Of a stretch of 64,000 nucleotides of DNA, positions 45,316 to 56,801 are shown in pieces (positions within the stretch are counted from its first letter, which is position 1; every line of letters starts with the position of its first letter). The DNA is taken from positions 248,001 through 312,000 of the forward strand of contig VZRN01001317.1 of assembly GCA_013397935.1 (NCBI GenBank). Reading direction: 5' to 3'. The notes under the pieces were generated by a model. That model searched no databases. It saw only the letters and a program-made list of their open reading frames with translations, and was not told where the DNA came from. The translations under genes and the position numbers were made by a program. The DNA comes from Dasyornis broadbenti. Taxonomy: Eukaryota > Chordata > Aves > Passeriformes > Dasyornithidae.

Positions 45316-45560
45316 CGTCACAGGATCATGGAATACTTCGGGCAGGAAAAGACCCTTGAGATCATCAAGTCCAACCACCAAGATCACCACTAATCCATGT
45401 CCTCAAGTGCCACATCCATACATTTTGGGGTATATGATGGCTCCAGCACTTCCCTGGGCAGCCTGTTCCAGGGCTTGATCACCGCTTTTGTGAAAAAAAT
45501 TTTCCTAATATCCAATCTAAACTTCCCCTGCTGCAACTCAAGGCCAAGCCCTCAGGACAT
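45316..45560 (-). mobile_element. CR1 fragment upstream of CYSLTR1 exon
   Basis: GAGATCATCAAGTCCAACCA, CCTCAAGTGCCACATCC, CCTGGGCAGCCTGTTCC, TTTTCCTAATATCCAATCTA. Same subfamily type as the copy at 28722-29037, opposite orientation. It lies in the presumed CYSLTR1 intron. Confidence 0.92.
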
Positions 45561-46694
45561 TAAAATTCCCAAAAAACCTCTTAACTCCTCACAAACTGAG
45601 GCAGCTACTCAGCAAAACAGCAGAGAGGGATAACGAAGGTGACAACAGCACCATGGAATTTAAAATAGGAGGAGCAGTCCTGGACCCTAAGAATTGTTCA
45701 GCCCTGACTCTCCTCTTTTTAAAAATTAATTTGCAGTTTCTAGTGGCTCAAATGCAGAACCTCACCGGCAGCCTTAGACCATGAAAAGCTGCGAGATCAG
45801 AACTGCAGGACAAGAGCCAGCTGAAATAACAGGACACCACCACAACAACAAAAGCAGAAGCTGGGTCAAGATCAGCCATGAGAATCCACAACTTTACCAT
45901 GAATATGCTCAAAATTGATGTTAAATGTATTTTCATCCATAAAAATAGCTGGGCAGCATTAGAGTCTCTGTCTGTCCCGAGGATTTACTGCAGTCAGAAT
46001 TCAGAACCACTCACTCTGGGATGCTCAAGGCTTCCAGATTTCAGTCAAATTTCAGGTGTTTTGGTGTTTGTACTCTTTTAAAAAAAGAGTCCTTTGATTA
46101 CCTGCAATGCCCAAACAAACTCAAGCTCAGCAGCTATCAGCGAGGGGACTGTCACCACCCAAGAGCAGAGGGGGTGATATTCACTAAAAATCCTCCTCAG
46201 GCTGAACAAAGCCACCAGTCCGTGTGTCAAGGACCTTTTATTACATAATTGCCTCAACTCCAGCAACCAGCCCACAATTTAAACTACCATTCGAGGTATT
46301 TATCCAAAAGACAAGCGAGATTTGTTTTCTATCGTGTTTCTAAACATAACTTGATTTCTGCAACTGATAATCACGATCAAACTGCTTAAGCATGAGAGAA
46401 CATCACACCTAGAAACAGATCTGTAAAAACCAGCAAAACCCCACAAAACAGCATTTCCCTGCTGAGGCTTTAGGTTTGCATCAGGAATTGAAGACAAACA
46501 TCACTTCTGCCACGTTTTTTGTACAGTCACGGTTCAGTCAATCATTTATTTATGTGCTGGTGAATTCAGCTCACTCGGAATGTGCAAAAGTGAAAGGGAA
46601 ATGCAATGGATGAGAAAAGTATCCCAAAGGAGCAAAACCCCAAACTACTGCTATTCTCCAAGTCTGATGCAGCACAGATAAATTTATAATTTGT

Positions 46695-47090
46695 CACAGA
46701 ATCACAGACTGGTTTGTGTGGGAAAGGGCATTAAAGCTCATTCTGTTCCACCCCTGCAACTGGCAGGGACACTTGCCACTGTCCCAGGTTGCTTGGACAA
46801 TTCCAGGGATCCAGGGGCACCCACAGCTTCTCTGGGCAACCTGTGCCAGCTTCTCACAGGGAAGAATTTCTCCCCAATATCCCATCTAACCCTGTCAGTG
46901 GGAAGCCATTCCCTGTGTCCTGTCCCTCCATCCCTTGTACCAGGTCCCTCTCCAGCTCTCCTGGAGCTCCTTTAGGCACTGGCCGGGGCTCTGAGTTCTC
47001 CCTTCTCTTCTCCAGGTGAACACCCCCAGCTCTCCCAGCCTGGCTCCAGAGCAGAGGGGCTCCAGCCCTCGGAGCAGCTCTGGCCACCAG
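46695..47090 (-). mobile_element. CR1 fragment, 3' ~395 bp
   Basis: Closely resembles the copy at 14868-15412, including CTCCAGCCCTCGGAGCAGCTC, but is truncated about 100 bp earlier. It ends about 400 bp from the predicted CYSLTR1 first exon. Confidence 0.9.
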
Positions 47091-47487
47091 TAGATTACAC
47101 TCAATTTAATTACACATCCAAAAAGCACAAAGTCGCTGCTGTCGTTCGTTCCAAGCACAAACACGAAGCATCCCCATCCCGAGGAACGCTCCGGGCGCTG
47201 AATCCCCCGTTTGGGGAGGGACGGGAATGCCCAAAACACCAAGTGCCCCCCACAAACCCCAAGTCCCCTCTGCGAGGGGACGGAGCAGGGGCACAGCACA
47301 GGAACGGAGCGATCATCGCCGCGAGCGGCCGCTAATTAACGCCGCAGCTCATTAGCGGTGCGGGGATTCAGCGGCTCAACCCGGGGCACGGCACAACCGC
47401 GGGGCACCGAGGTGCAGTCCCCACCCCTCACCCCGGGACCCCGCCAGCCGCAATGCAGCTCCAATGCAGCCCCAATGCAGCCCTTAC

Positions 47488-47520
47488 CGGAGCGCTGCGG
47501 GGTCGGAGCGGGCTCGGATG
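47488..47520 (-). other. CYSLTR1: Predicted untranslated first exon of CYSLTR1
   Basis: On the minus strand a GC-rich leader ends at 47488 with a strong donor (GCTCCG then GTAAGGGC). The start near 47520 is placed about 30 bp below a TATA-like TTTAAG. Splicing to the acceptor at 45117 would remove a 2.4-kb intron. The exon is inferred; linkage to CYSLTR1 rests on strand, distance and donor quality. Confidence 0.5.
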
Positions 47521-47600
47521 TGTCCCAGGCGCGCCCCCGCCACTCTTAAACCGGAGCGCGCCCCCGGCCCCGCCTCCGGCCCCGCCCCGGCCCCTCCGGG
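47521..47600 (-). promoter_or_regulatory. CYSLTR1: GC-box promoter of predicted CYSLTR1 first exon
   Basis: Minus strand: two Sp1-type GC boxes (GGGGCGGGGC near 47579-47589 and GAGGCGGGGC near 47567-47576), a GC-rich spacer, then TTTAAG at 47550-47545. It sits in a small CpG island (about 47.3-47.6 kb). A divergent transcript to the right is possible but nothing supports one. Confidence 0.6.
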
Positions 47601-47940
47601 ACCCCGAACCCTTCAGCTTTTCCAAGGCTTTCCCACCTTCCTAGGAAATAGCATTTGAAAGCGTCCCAGCCATGCCCACGCCCCCCAGACTGGTGTAAAT
47701 TAACGGGGTCCCCTCACTGGTTATGTCCTGTGAGTAATTTACTCCTGCTTGTAACTGGCAGGGAGCTCACCTCTGATACCAGAATTAACAATCTTGTTTA
47801 AAAATAGTTTTAACGAGAATTTTTGATGTTGGTCTTATCGGAGGGAAAACAGGATTCTCATGAATTTAGCACTCCATTCCTCCAGCATCCCAAAATACAC
47901 TATATTTGTCTCTTTTTTTAAGCAACTGTGGCTTTGTCAA

Positions 47941-48037
47941 GAAAAAACACAAAAAACAAAACAAAACAAAAAAACCCCAACAAAAAAACAACCCCCCAAA
48001 ACAAAAATAAAACAAACACCAAACAAACCCAAAAAAC
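47941..48037 (+). repeat. A/C-only low-complexity tract
   Basis: About 97 bases, almost entirely A and C on the plus strand, of AAAACAAAAC and AACCCCAAC type. Confidence 0.85.
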
Positions 48038-48282
48038 TCCAAGGCTAAATCAAATGAAGTATTGCTTTTCTCAATTTTGAATATTTTAAGTGTGGGCTGT
48101 CCCACTCTGAATTTTCAATTAATTGCATTGGCTTTCTTCTGAAGGTGTATAATATGCTGTTCCCACCTTTTGCTAATGAGTTAAGGAATTCTTCTATTCT
48201 CCCACCCCAAGTGGATTTGGCTGGAATGTGGATGGTCACCGGCGGCTGCAGCCCTCAGGGTGGGGGCACCCAGCAAATTTTG

Positions 48283-48425
48283 GCTTCTCCCAGGGCAGTG
48301 GGGAATCCTTTGGGGGAAGAAACCTTTATCCATGGTGGGAACTCCTCCAAATGGCACTGGAGCATCTGGAAGTGTCTAAGGCCAGGCTGGCTGGGGCTTG
48401 GAGCAACCTGGTGCAGTGGCGGAGG
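48283..48425 (+). mobile_element. CR1 fragment, 3' tail missing
   Basis: AGTGTCTAAGGCCAGGCTGG and TTGGAGCAACCTGGTGCAGT match CR1. The usual terminal block after them is absent. Confidence 0.7.
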
Positions 48426-48579
48426 GAGGTCCAAGAGCCTCCAAGACCGGACAATTCCTTGCACTGCCTGCAACCTCCTGTGCTGGGAGCTGCCTCTGGA
48501 GTTTGTTTTATTTGTGGTGCCCATTCTGCTGTTACTCCATTCTGCCACTCCTTCTGCTTTTTTGGTACATTTTTTGGCC

Positions 48580-48700
48580 ATTCCTTCTGCTTTTTGCTAC
48601 TCAGTCATTCCTTCTCCTTTTCTTTTTCTTCCTCTTCTTCTTTTTTTTTTTTTCCTCCCCTCCTGTTCCCTTTTCTCCTTTCACTCTCAAGAACAGGAAG
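48580..48700 (+). repeat. Polypyrimidine tract
   Basis: C/T-rich stretch with TTTCTTTTTCTTCC and a run of T, preceded by near-repeats of ATTCCTTCTGCTTTTT. Confidence 0.75.
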
Positions 48701-49789
48701 ATTTCTAGTTACAAGGTCGGGCTGAGGTTGCTGTGGGATCGAGGAGGCTGCTGCTGCTCCAGATGTGCTGGAATTGCAGCTAGAGTTTTGGTGGGAAGGG
48801 TTTCCACACTGAATTCCATGAGGAGCTCAAACTGCAGCTCTGGCACGATGTGGCAAGGATGACACACGGAATTTGGGGGGACAGGACTGGGGTACTCGCT
48901 GATAAATCAACATGTGAGGAGACCCAGAGGAGAGCAGGGGAAGGTGAGGACTCCCAAAAGGAGTCCTGGATGCATTCCTGGAGGAATTTTGGTGAAGAAG
49001 ACCCCAACAAAGTGATCCCCATCAGGTCCAATAAGAGCAATTTGATGCTCAGGCTGAAATCCCTCTGTTTTCCTTTCCACAGGACAATGGGATAAGGAAT
49101 AAAGGCACAAATGAGGCTTTGGATATCTGTTTCGGACCATCCAAATCTGGAAGAAGCCTGACCATGCTTTAGGGCTGTCACTTAGCACTGACTGGCCTTC
49201 TCCCCTGGACCCCAGATTCCTGCAGCTCCAGCCAGGCACCACATTCCAAGAAGCTGAGCCCTTCCTCAAGTGTCCTAAATGCCATTGATCCAACACACTG
49301 CTTATCTCTTTATTGCAGAACTTCCAGACAACTTCCTAAAAGCCTAAATACTTCCCAAACAGGATGAAAAATCCCTCCAGCATTGACAACTTCTTCCACT
49401 CTGGCTGTTTAAGAAGGGGAGAGCAGAAAGGTGGGGGTTTGTGAGGAAACAAACATCTTGTTAACGGTGTTGCATTCTCTTTCTTCTCCTGGCACTTCCT
49501 GAAGTCATTTCTCTTGGAATCTTGTGGGGTAAGGAGGGTGTCCCAGCTTCAGGCTTGCTCCAAGTTATTTACAGTGTGCTGGGCTGTGTGACACTGGCAG
49601 GGAACTGTGTGGTGATGTCAGCTAGAGGATTTCTCCAGAAAAGCAGGGCTGTGGTGATGCCTGAAATTGGGCATGGAGACCTAGGAATGGCTCTGTCTGC
49701 CCTGATTAGCTGGACTCAGCCAGCCCCACTTGGAATCTGTGTGGCGTCAGTCATCATCCCGGGAATGTGCCTCCTGGAAGTGAAGTAAA

Positions 49790-49850
49790 GCACAGGAGGA
49801 AAGGGGAAGGAAAAAAAAAAAAAGAAGAAAGGAGGATGGAAAGCTTTTGG
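49790..49850 (+). repeat. Purine-rich tract
   Basis: GGAAAGGGGAAGG followed by a run of A and GAAGAAAGGAGG. Confidence 0.7.
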
Positions 49851-50392
49851 TGGGGGTTAATGAAGGGAACAGTGCCCCTGGGTCTGGCAGGGATGCACTT
49901 CCACTGCAAAGGAATGGGAAGACTGGAGGGAAGGGGAAGGTTTGGAGGTGTCCTTCCAGCGGGAGTGGAGATGAAGAGCCTTGCAACGCAATGAATTCTG
50001 TGCTCTGAAGCCCCACAGCCCACAGGCATTCTGAAAGAGCTGGGTTGTGCTCCGGGAAGTGCAGGGTCAGGGCCATCCCACCCGGAGTGGGGACGAGCCT
50101 GGGTGAGCCCTGGGCTGGCTGAGTCGGGGTTTGGGTGACCCAAAACCGCACGGAGGAACGACGGTGTCAGCAGCTGCTGTGGGATGGCTTTGGCTCCCTC
50201 CTCCTTTGCTTCCCCTTATTTGGGGAAGTCATTTCTGCTGCTTGCCGAGGACGTGGAATCCCCTTTTTGCTCTTGCTGTATCAGCTTCTGCACAGCGCCC
50301 TTCCCCCAGTGAGAGCTGCTGCTCCAGGGGATCATCCCATATTGTCACCTGACCTTGGGTCTGTTCGTCCCTTGGACTCAGGACAGGGAATT

Positions 50393-50520
50393 CATGGAAT
50401 CACGAAATATTCTGAGCTGGAAGGCACCCACGAGGATCATCAAGTCCAGCTTTTAAGGGAATGGCTTATCCAGGGATCAAAGTGTTATCAGCACCCAGCT
50501 CCAACGGACGGAACGTGAGT
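50393..50520 (-). mobile_element. CR1 3'-end fragment
   Basis: ATGGAATCACGAAATATTC, GAGCTGGAAGGCACCCAC, GGATCATCAAGTCCAGC. Confidence 0.8.
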
Positions 50521-52565
50521 TGATGTCACTTCCAACACTGGCCCCTTCTCCCTTTGGTTTTTAGGGATTGATATTAAAGAGTGATCCACGCTGGCAGCTG
50601 TGAGAAGCTGCTCCATCCCAAGCCAAGAGGCCAACAAAGCTCCCTGTTTCCTGGTTTTTGTGGGACAACAGAGCTGGGGAACTTCTCGTGAAGGAAACTT
50701 CAGGCCTTGTCACTCAGCCCATCAAATCCTACTGCAAACACAAGTTTTTGAGCAGCTGTGGAAAGAGGACTGAGGGAAGATGGGGAGGTGGTCAGACACC
50801 CTCAGCATGGTCTCCAGTCAACATTGTTTGGGATGAAGCTCTGCTGAGATAAATGAAATAAATTACTTCCAGGACTGAGTGCAAGGACCACATTCAGCAG
50901 TCCCACCGTTGTTATCCTGAACATTTGGAGAATGATGCTGTTCTCTCACAGGCACTGATCTCTCCCTGGAAAAAGAGGTGGGGATGGGGATGGATGTCTA
51001 ATCTGGGAAGGACCAAAGGCATCAAGCAGGGACAAGGTTGTTTCTGTTCCATTGACAGGGTTTCCACTCAAAATGCAAACTCAACAGGGAGAGTTTGTGT
51101 GGCCTTTTCTGGGAAGTGGAGCTGGCATGAAGTGGGGACAGGGACAGGGCTGCCCATGCTGCCACAGCTCCTGGTGTTGCAGTTCCACTCTGCCCTAAAC
51201 TGACCCACCCCTGCTCTGGAGGGACCTTTGGGACAGGGGACAGACATTTCCGGTTCTTCTGCCAGAGAAAACCTCTGGAAACAGGACTTTTAGGGATGCT
51301 CAAACCTGCTCCGATCCTGTCACCTTGTGCAAATGGAAAGGATGTTTCAATCAAAGGACAATCGGTGAGGCCAAACCTCCAGACGAGGACCCTGAGCCCT
51401 CCTTCTGCTGTGGTTTGGTTGGTGAAGGACTCAGCAAACTGCTGGAACTGGCCCATGTGCAATCAGCTTGTCACACTCTGTGTGTGGGTTTATGAAGGAA
51501 AAGGCTTGAATTTGTACCTTTCCAGAGTCATTGTGGGATGGGCTCCACCAGGCACTGAACACCTCCGAGCCCAGCAGTGCTGGGTGCCAGGAAAAGCCTC
51601 GCAAGTCCCTTACCTGATCAACCACCTCAGAAAAAGCTTGCAGATATCACAAAAACCTTTGAACTGCTGACTTGAAAAGCTGCATTTCCTTGGCTGGGGT
51701 TTTTTCATGGTTCTCATGTGTCAACCTGTGAGAACAAAGAGCCTCTCTGGCAGGAGATGCTGTTCTGATAGGGCCAATTGCTGCTTCCCCTTCCTGTTTT
51801 GTACACGGAACGCGAGGGCTGCAGCAGATGGGGCAGATAGGGCTGGGCTTGAGCTCTGCCTCCTGCCTTTCACAAGTCCCAGCGCAGAGAAACCACTCAG
51901 GGAATGTGCAGCATCCCCTTCAGATGAAACGCTGTCAGGGGAAAACAGCCTGGAAACATTTTCCCATTCCTGATGGTTCATTTTTAAGAAGCTGGGAAGT
52001 TCTATGGATTCTCCTGGTTTTGTAGAACTGATGGGAAATCTGTATTATATCCGAATCTCTCCAAATGGTTTTTTCATTCCAATTATTTTTTCCAGAATGG
52101 GACAGACCTAAAAGTGCATTTATTGACCCTCAGACTAGAACTGGATGTGAGGGTCCTTGCAGGTCACCAGTGACTTTAACCTTCCCAGCCTGGGCTACTG
52201 GGAGCCTTTCTCACCCACAAAAGTAACATTTTAATTCTCTGATGTTCATTTTTTGACAGCAGAATTTTCTCATCCCAAAACCCTAGACTTCTTTGTCTTT
52301 GGAAGATGAGAAAACAAACTTCCCACCAGAAAACTCAACAGCACAAAAGCAAACATTGCTTGTGGGGAAAATTTGCTTTAATCTTCTTTTGGAAAGTAAA
52401 CTGAAAAGCCAGAAATAGCCTGTGCAAGTTGGCATTCTCCTTTGGGAAAGGGATTGGAATAAACAGCATGAAAAACGTGGATTTTTGGCATCAATATTAT
52501 TTTCAGGGCTTGTAGCCCTTGGCAATTTGTTCAAATCTAAACAGAGAGGCAAATTAATGTGAATT

Positions 52566-52625
52566 AATGAATCATAGAATAACCAAGGTTGGAAAAGAGG
52601 CCAAAGGTCCCCAAGTCCTGCTGCC
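52566..52625 (-). mobile_element. CR1 terminal remnant
   Basis: GAATCATAGAATAACCAAGG and GTTGGAAAAGAGGCC; about 60 bp of CR1 3' end. Confidence 0.75.
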
Positions 52626-52837
52626 ATTGGTGAATCTTAACATTCATTGTGGAGATATTTTAAAATTGATGGAGCCTGTATTTATTTAATGCATCTTGTG
52701 ATATTAAATTGCTGCTCGGGATTTGAGGATGGCCAGAGAATTATCTGGGACACAATACACATCCAGTATTTTCCACAGAATCCCAGAGATCATGTTTGGC
52801 ATCTCGTGTTGGAATAAAACTGCAGCCCCTGCCAGAG

Positions 52838-52984
52838 GCTTTTCTCAGGAAAAATCCATCAGGATTCAAATCCTGCCTTTCACATCCTGCTTTTCTCAGG
52901 AAAAATCCACCAGGATTCAAATCCTGCCTTTCACATCCTGCTTTTCTCAGGAAAAATCCACCAGGATTCAAATCTTGCCTTTCA
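52838..52984. repeat. 51-bp tandem repeat, three copies
   Basis: Copies begin at 52838, 52889 and 52940; the last is truncated at about 45 bp. They differ by very few bases, so the array is young. The unit is 17 codons long, which is why reading frames stay open on both strands. Each copy contains TTCTCAGGAA (52842, 52893, 52944). Confidence 0.95.
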
Positions 52985-53282
52985 TTAGGACAGCTCCATA
53001 TTAGTTGTGGAGATACATCCATGTGAAAATCAGGTTTTCCTTAAAAATTATGAGGAAGAAATGCCAGATCAGTTAAAGCTCCATAATTAATCTCTGATGA
53101 TCAAACATATTTTGCCATGGGATGAACCTTTTAATGACTCCTGTTTTATTTTATTTGCACCTTTGCTCTCTGTTCTCATTCACAGTTTTACCCTGGGAAG
53201 CGATGAGGAAGGCAAGGACAGGACCAGCCTCCCAGGAGAAACCTAACTTTTCAATTGCTACACACTGACCACCAGGAGAACT

Positions 53283-53400
53283 GGAATCATGGCATGATTT
53301 AGGTTGGAAAAGACCCTGAAGATCATTTGCCCAACCGTGATCCAGCACTGCCAAGCCAAGACCATGTGTCCAAGCGCCATTCTATTCCTTCTTGGGATGA
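53283..53400 (-). mobile_element. CR1 3'-end fragment
   Basis: AATCATGGCATGATTTAGG, TTGGAAAAGACCCTGAAG, CATGTGTCCAAGCGCCA. Confidence 0.8.
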
Positions 53401-56400
53401 TATTCCCAGATTTCTGGGCTGTATTTGGGTGGTAAAATGATCTGTAGCAGGAGGATGAATCTGTAATGACTGACAGGGAAAGCCCCATGTCCAAACTGAG
53501 ATCACTTGGAAGAGTCCTGGGCTTGGAATTCCCAAAGGAACACAACAGGTACCAGATGGACCCTGAGTGAATGGGGGGAGAGAGATAAGATCTTGGCAGG
53601 ATATAAATAAAACCCAGCCAAAGTAACATGGAAAAAGCCTAATCAAGCTCTTGGAGAAAGGAGAAGGAAGGATGGGACCTGGGGTTGGGCACGTCTGGGT
53701 TCTTCAGCCAAGGGAAATGTCAGGGCAGCCAAGGCCAACCTAAAAATTCAACTTTGGAGCAGAATAAAATGGAGCACACAACAGCAACAACATTCTGGTT
53801 CCTCTAGCAGCTCTTCAAGGGCAGGGTTTGCAATTGCAGCACGAGAATTGGAGACAACAAGAATTGAGCCCTCCAGAACGACAGATCCAGAACATCAGAT
53901 ACGCAAAGTGTTTGGTTAAAAACACCACAGGAAAGAGTATCAGAGACTTCCTGTTCTTTGAGCACTCAAGGTCTCATCTTGATGGGGGTTTTTTCTCCTT
54001 TTCTTGTTGCCTTGAAAGGAAAAATGCAAAGAGAAAGCCCCTGATGAGCGATGACTTAACCAGGCCCTTTGTGCAGAGCTGAGGGCAGATAAGGACACCC
54101 CACATACCAGGAATTTGTGAGAAGATGTTCCTACAGCACCAGCGCCCACCTCCAGCCCTCCTGCAGCTCTGCTCCTACAGCAGATTGCGGTAGATATCGC
54201 CAGAAAGTTTTATGAAATTGAAGTTTTGGTTTTAATAGTTACAGCCTCTCATTTCCTGAATGTCACTGGTGGATGTGCCTGAAAATAATTCACATTTTCC
54301 ATCAGAGCGAGGAGTTGTGTGGTCTGTACCACCCTATTCCACCACACTGAGCTGCTTGTGCTCCCATCTTTTCCTCCAAAACTTCTGTCCCATCCTGCCT
54401 GCTTGGATTTCATAATGTGTGATCTCAGGCCAGGCCACCTATCAGCTCCTGATCAGCCCAAAAATGCTTCCTCTGGGCTCTGAATCATCCCTCAATTATA
54501 TAACTGACTGCTCTTATCTCCTGTGCCGAGAAATGGCTGTTTGGGTTTTTTTTTTTTAATTCTCACTGGAGAAGGTTTTTACTCTTTTTCTGCCATGATT
54601 CAACTGCTCTGTGCAGCCCAGGCCCATAAAATGCCAGGAATAGGCTTTAAAATGGAATATTCACCTGGGCTGGGGAAGAAGAGCTAAGCAAGCCAGTGAG
54701 AAAGCTTTTTTCCAAAAAAAGATATTACACAAAATATCATTTCCCTCGTGATCAATGATGTCTCAAATGGTGCTCCAGGAGGTGGTGGAGGCTGGGGACA
54801 ATCCCAGCCCAGGCTGGTGTCCCTGGCCAGTCCCTGCTGGGGACGGTCAGGACTGGGATCAACATTCCATAAAGTGATTCATGAGTGCTGGTCTCCAGCT
54901 CAATCCAGCAGCAATTCAATGCATAACTTCATATTGATAACGCAAATGTTTATACATAAATATAATAACGTCAAGATTTATGACCGTGTTGAGGCTGACT
55001 TCGGGCAATTTCAAAGCCAAAGAGGATGTGGCTGTTTCCATCCATCTGGAGATCCCACAAAACACAGAAACACAGCCAGCAAAGGAAAACACTGATGGGG
55101 GNTTAGGGACTTTTTAGCCCTTTCCAATGAATTTCCAGCAGGGAGCTGAAGGATTCGTGTAATTGCCACCTGGTACAGCCTGGAGTTCATCACCCATGGC
55201 CAAAAACCACCTTAAACCCCTCTTTGTGCTGCTGCTGAGCCATCGTTTTGTGAGTTAGAGAGGTGAAGCTCACTCCAGTCGGTGCCACTGGTGGATTCAG
55301 GTCTTTTCCCAACATTTTCAAGCTCCCTGAAATTATTCTAATGAGATTTTGTTTCCATTTTGCCACACTCTGAGGACCCACAGATATAAATCCCCCAGCA
55401 CAGCTCTGTCAGTTCAGTCTCTGCCTGCCCGTGCATCAAAACCTCGTTGGCTTTTCAAGGTCAGTCTCAGGAGTGACTTTGGGCTGACCTCAACCCCAGC
55501 ACCTTCTTGGGAGATTTTGGATTTCTGTGCAAACTCTCTGGGAGATTTCTGGCTGACTCCTGCTCCCTGCAGACCCTACCTTATCAAAATTAGCCCTTTT
55601 TGGCCATCTGAGGCCCTCTGAGTCTCACATCACCATTCTGTTGAGCTTCCAGGCTGACAACGGATTTCTGCATTATCTTAAAATCAATCCATCCACATTC
55701 AAATCTCTCCATTGCTTCAAAAATCAAATTTCAGCCTTTAAATATTAGAAAAGAATTCTAAAAGCATCGGGCAGATATTTTCCCAGCTCCCAGCCTTTCC
55801 CTGCAGGAACCACAAGCCATTAGTTCAGCTGAAGGCTTGGCTTGCCTCGTTATTTATTTAGTTGTGCTTTATTCCCATTATTCTTTCTATGCTGTGTTTT
55901 CCTTCTGATTTTTTCCCACAATGCTTTTTCCTGAGGCGCAGCAGGACTCCATGGAACAGGAGCATCAGTATTTAGCCTTTTTTTTTTGTTTCCCAGACAG
56001 ATTTGGGAAGGAGCAGCTGGTCCAGCAAATCCACAGGGCTGTGTCAGCACAAGCACCTGGCTCATCCCTGCCATGGATCAGCTCCCAGAACTTCTGGCTC
56101 TCCACAACCACTGCCAGGAGCAACAGCTGGCTCACAGGTCCCACAGCTCTCTTCCAAAGAGAAGGGAGAACAAATCCCAAAAAACCGACAGGAAGATGGG
56201 AATCCTTCAGCCTCGCCTGTGCAGGTTGTGGCTGTGACCACTGGCACTGTCCCGGGTTTGTGGGGGCACAGGTGACACCGCCGGCAGCTTCAGCTTGCGG
56301 GGAGAGGCAGTTTCTTTTGAAAAACCCTCATGAGGCCCTAAAGACCCCCACCAAACTTGTGGCAATGCCCCAATGAACTGATACGGTTCTGCCGCTGCCC

Positions 56401-56801
56401 CCAGATCTTTAATCAGCTTCAGCAGAGTTTGTGACCTGACAATTGATAGGGCCCGGAAGTCCTGATACCAACTTGCTCTGCTCTGAAGAACAGAATTTCT
56501 TTGAGCAGAAACCAACATTTTTCTCTATTTCCTCCCATTCCCCTGGACCACAGGAGCCAGAGATGTCCCAGCTCTTTGCCATAAGACCCCCAAATCCTAA
56601 TTGGCCTTTGCAAGGAACTGAGGATTTTCATGAGGCTGTGTTTCCAAGTGGATTTTCCCGGGCTGGCTGCTCGGATGTCCCAGCGTTTGGCAGCAGCACA
56701 CTTGAGTCAGTCTCTTAATTAGCTGATTTTGTATAGAAGTTATTTTTATCCGTCTGTGTGGTTTACTAATGCCTGTCACCTGTCCAAAGCAAACACATTC
56801 A

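Noticed and set aside
52723..53022. CRISPR-like or coding reading of the 51-bp repeats
   Set aside because: Units are contiguous with no spacers, and the genome is vertebrate. Frames are open only because 51 is a multiple of three.
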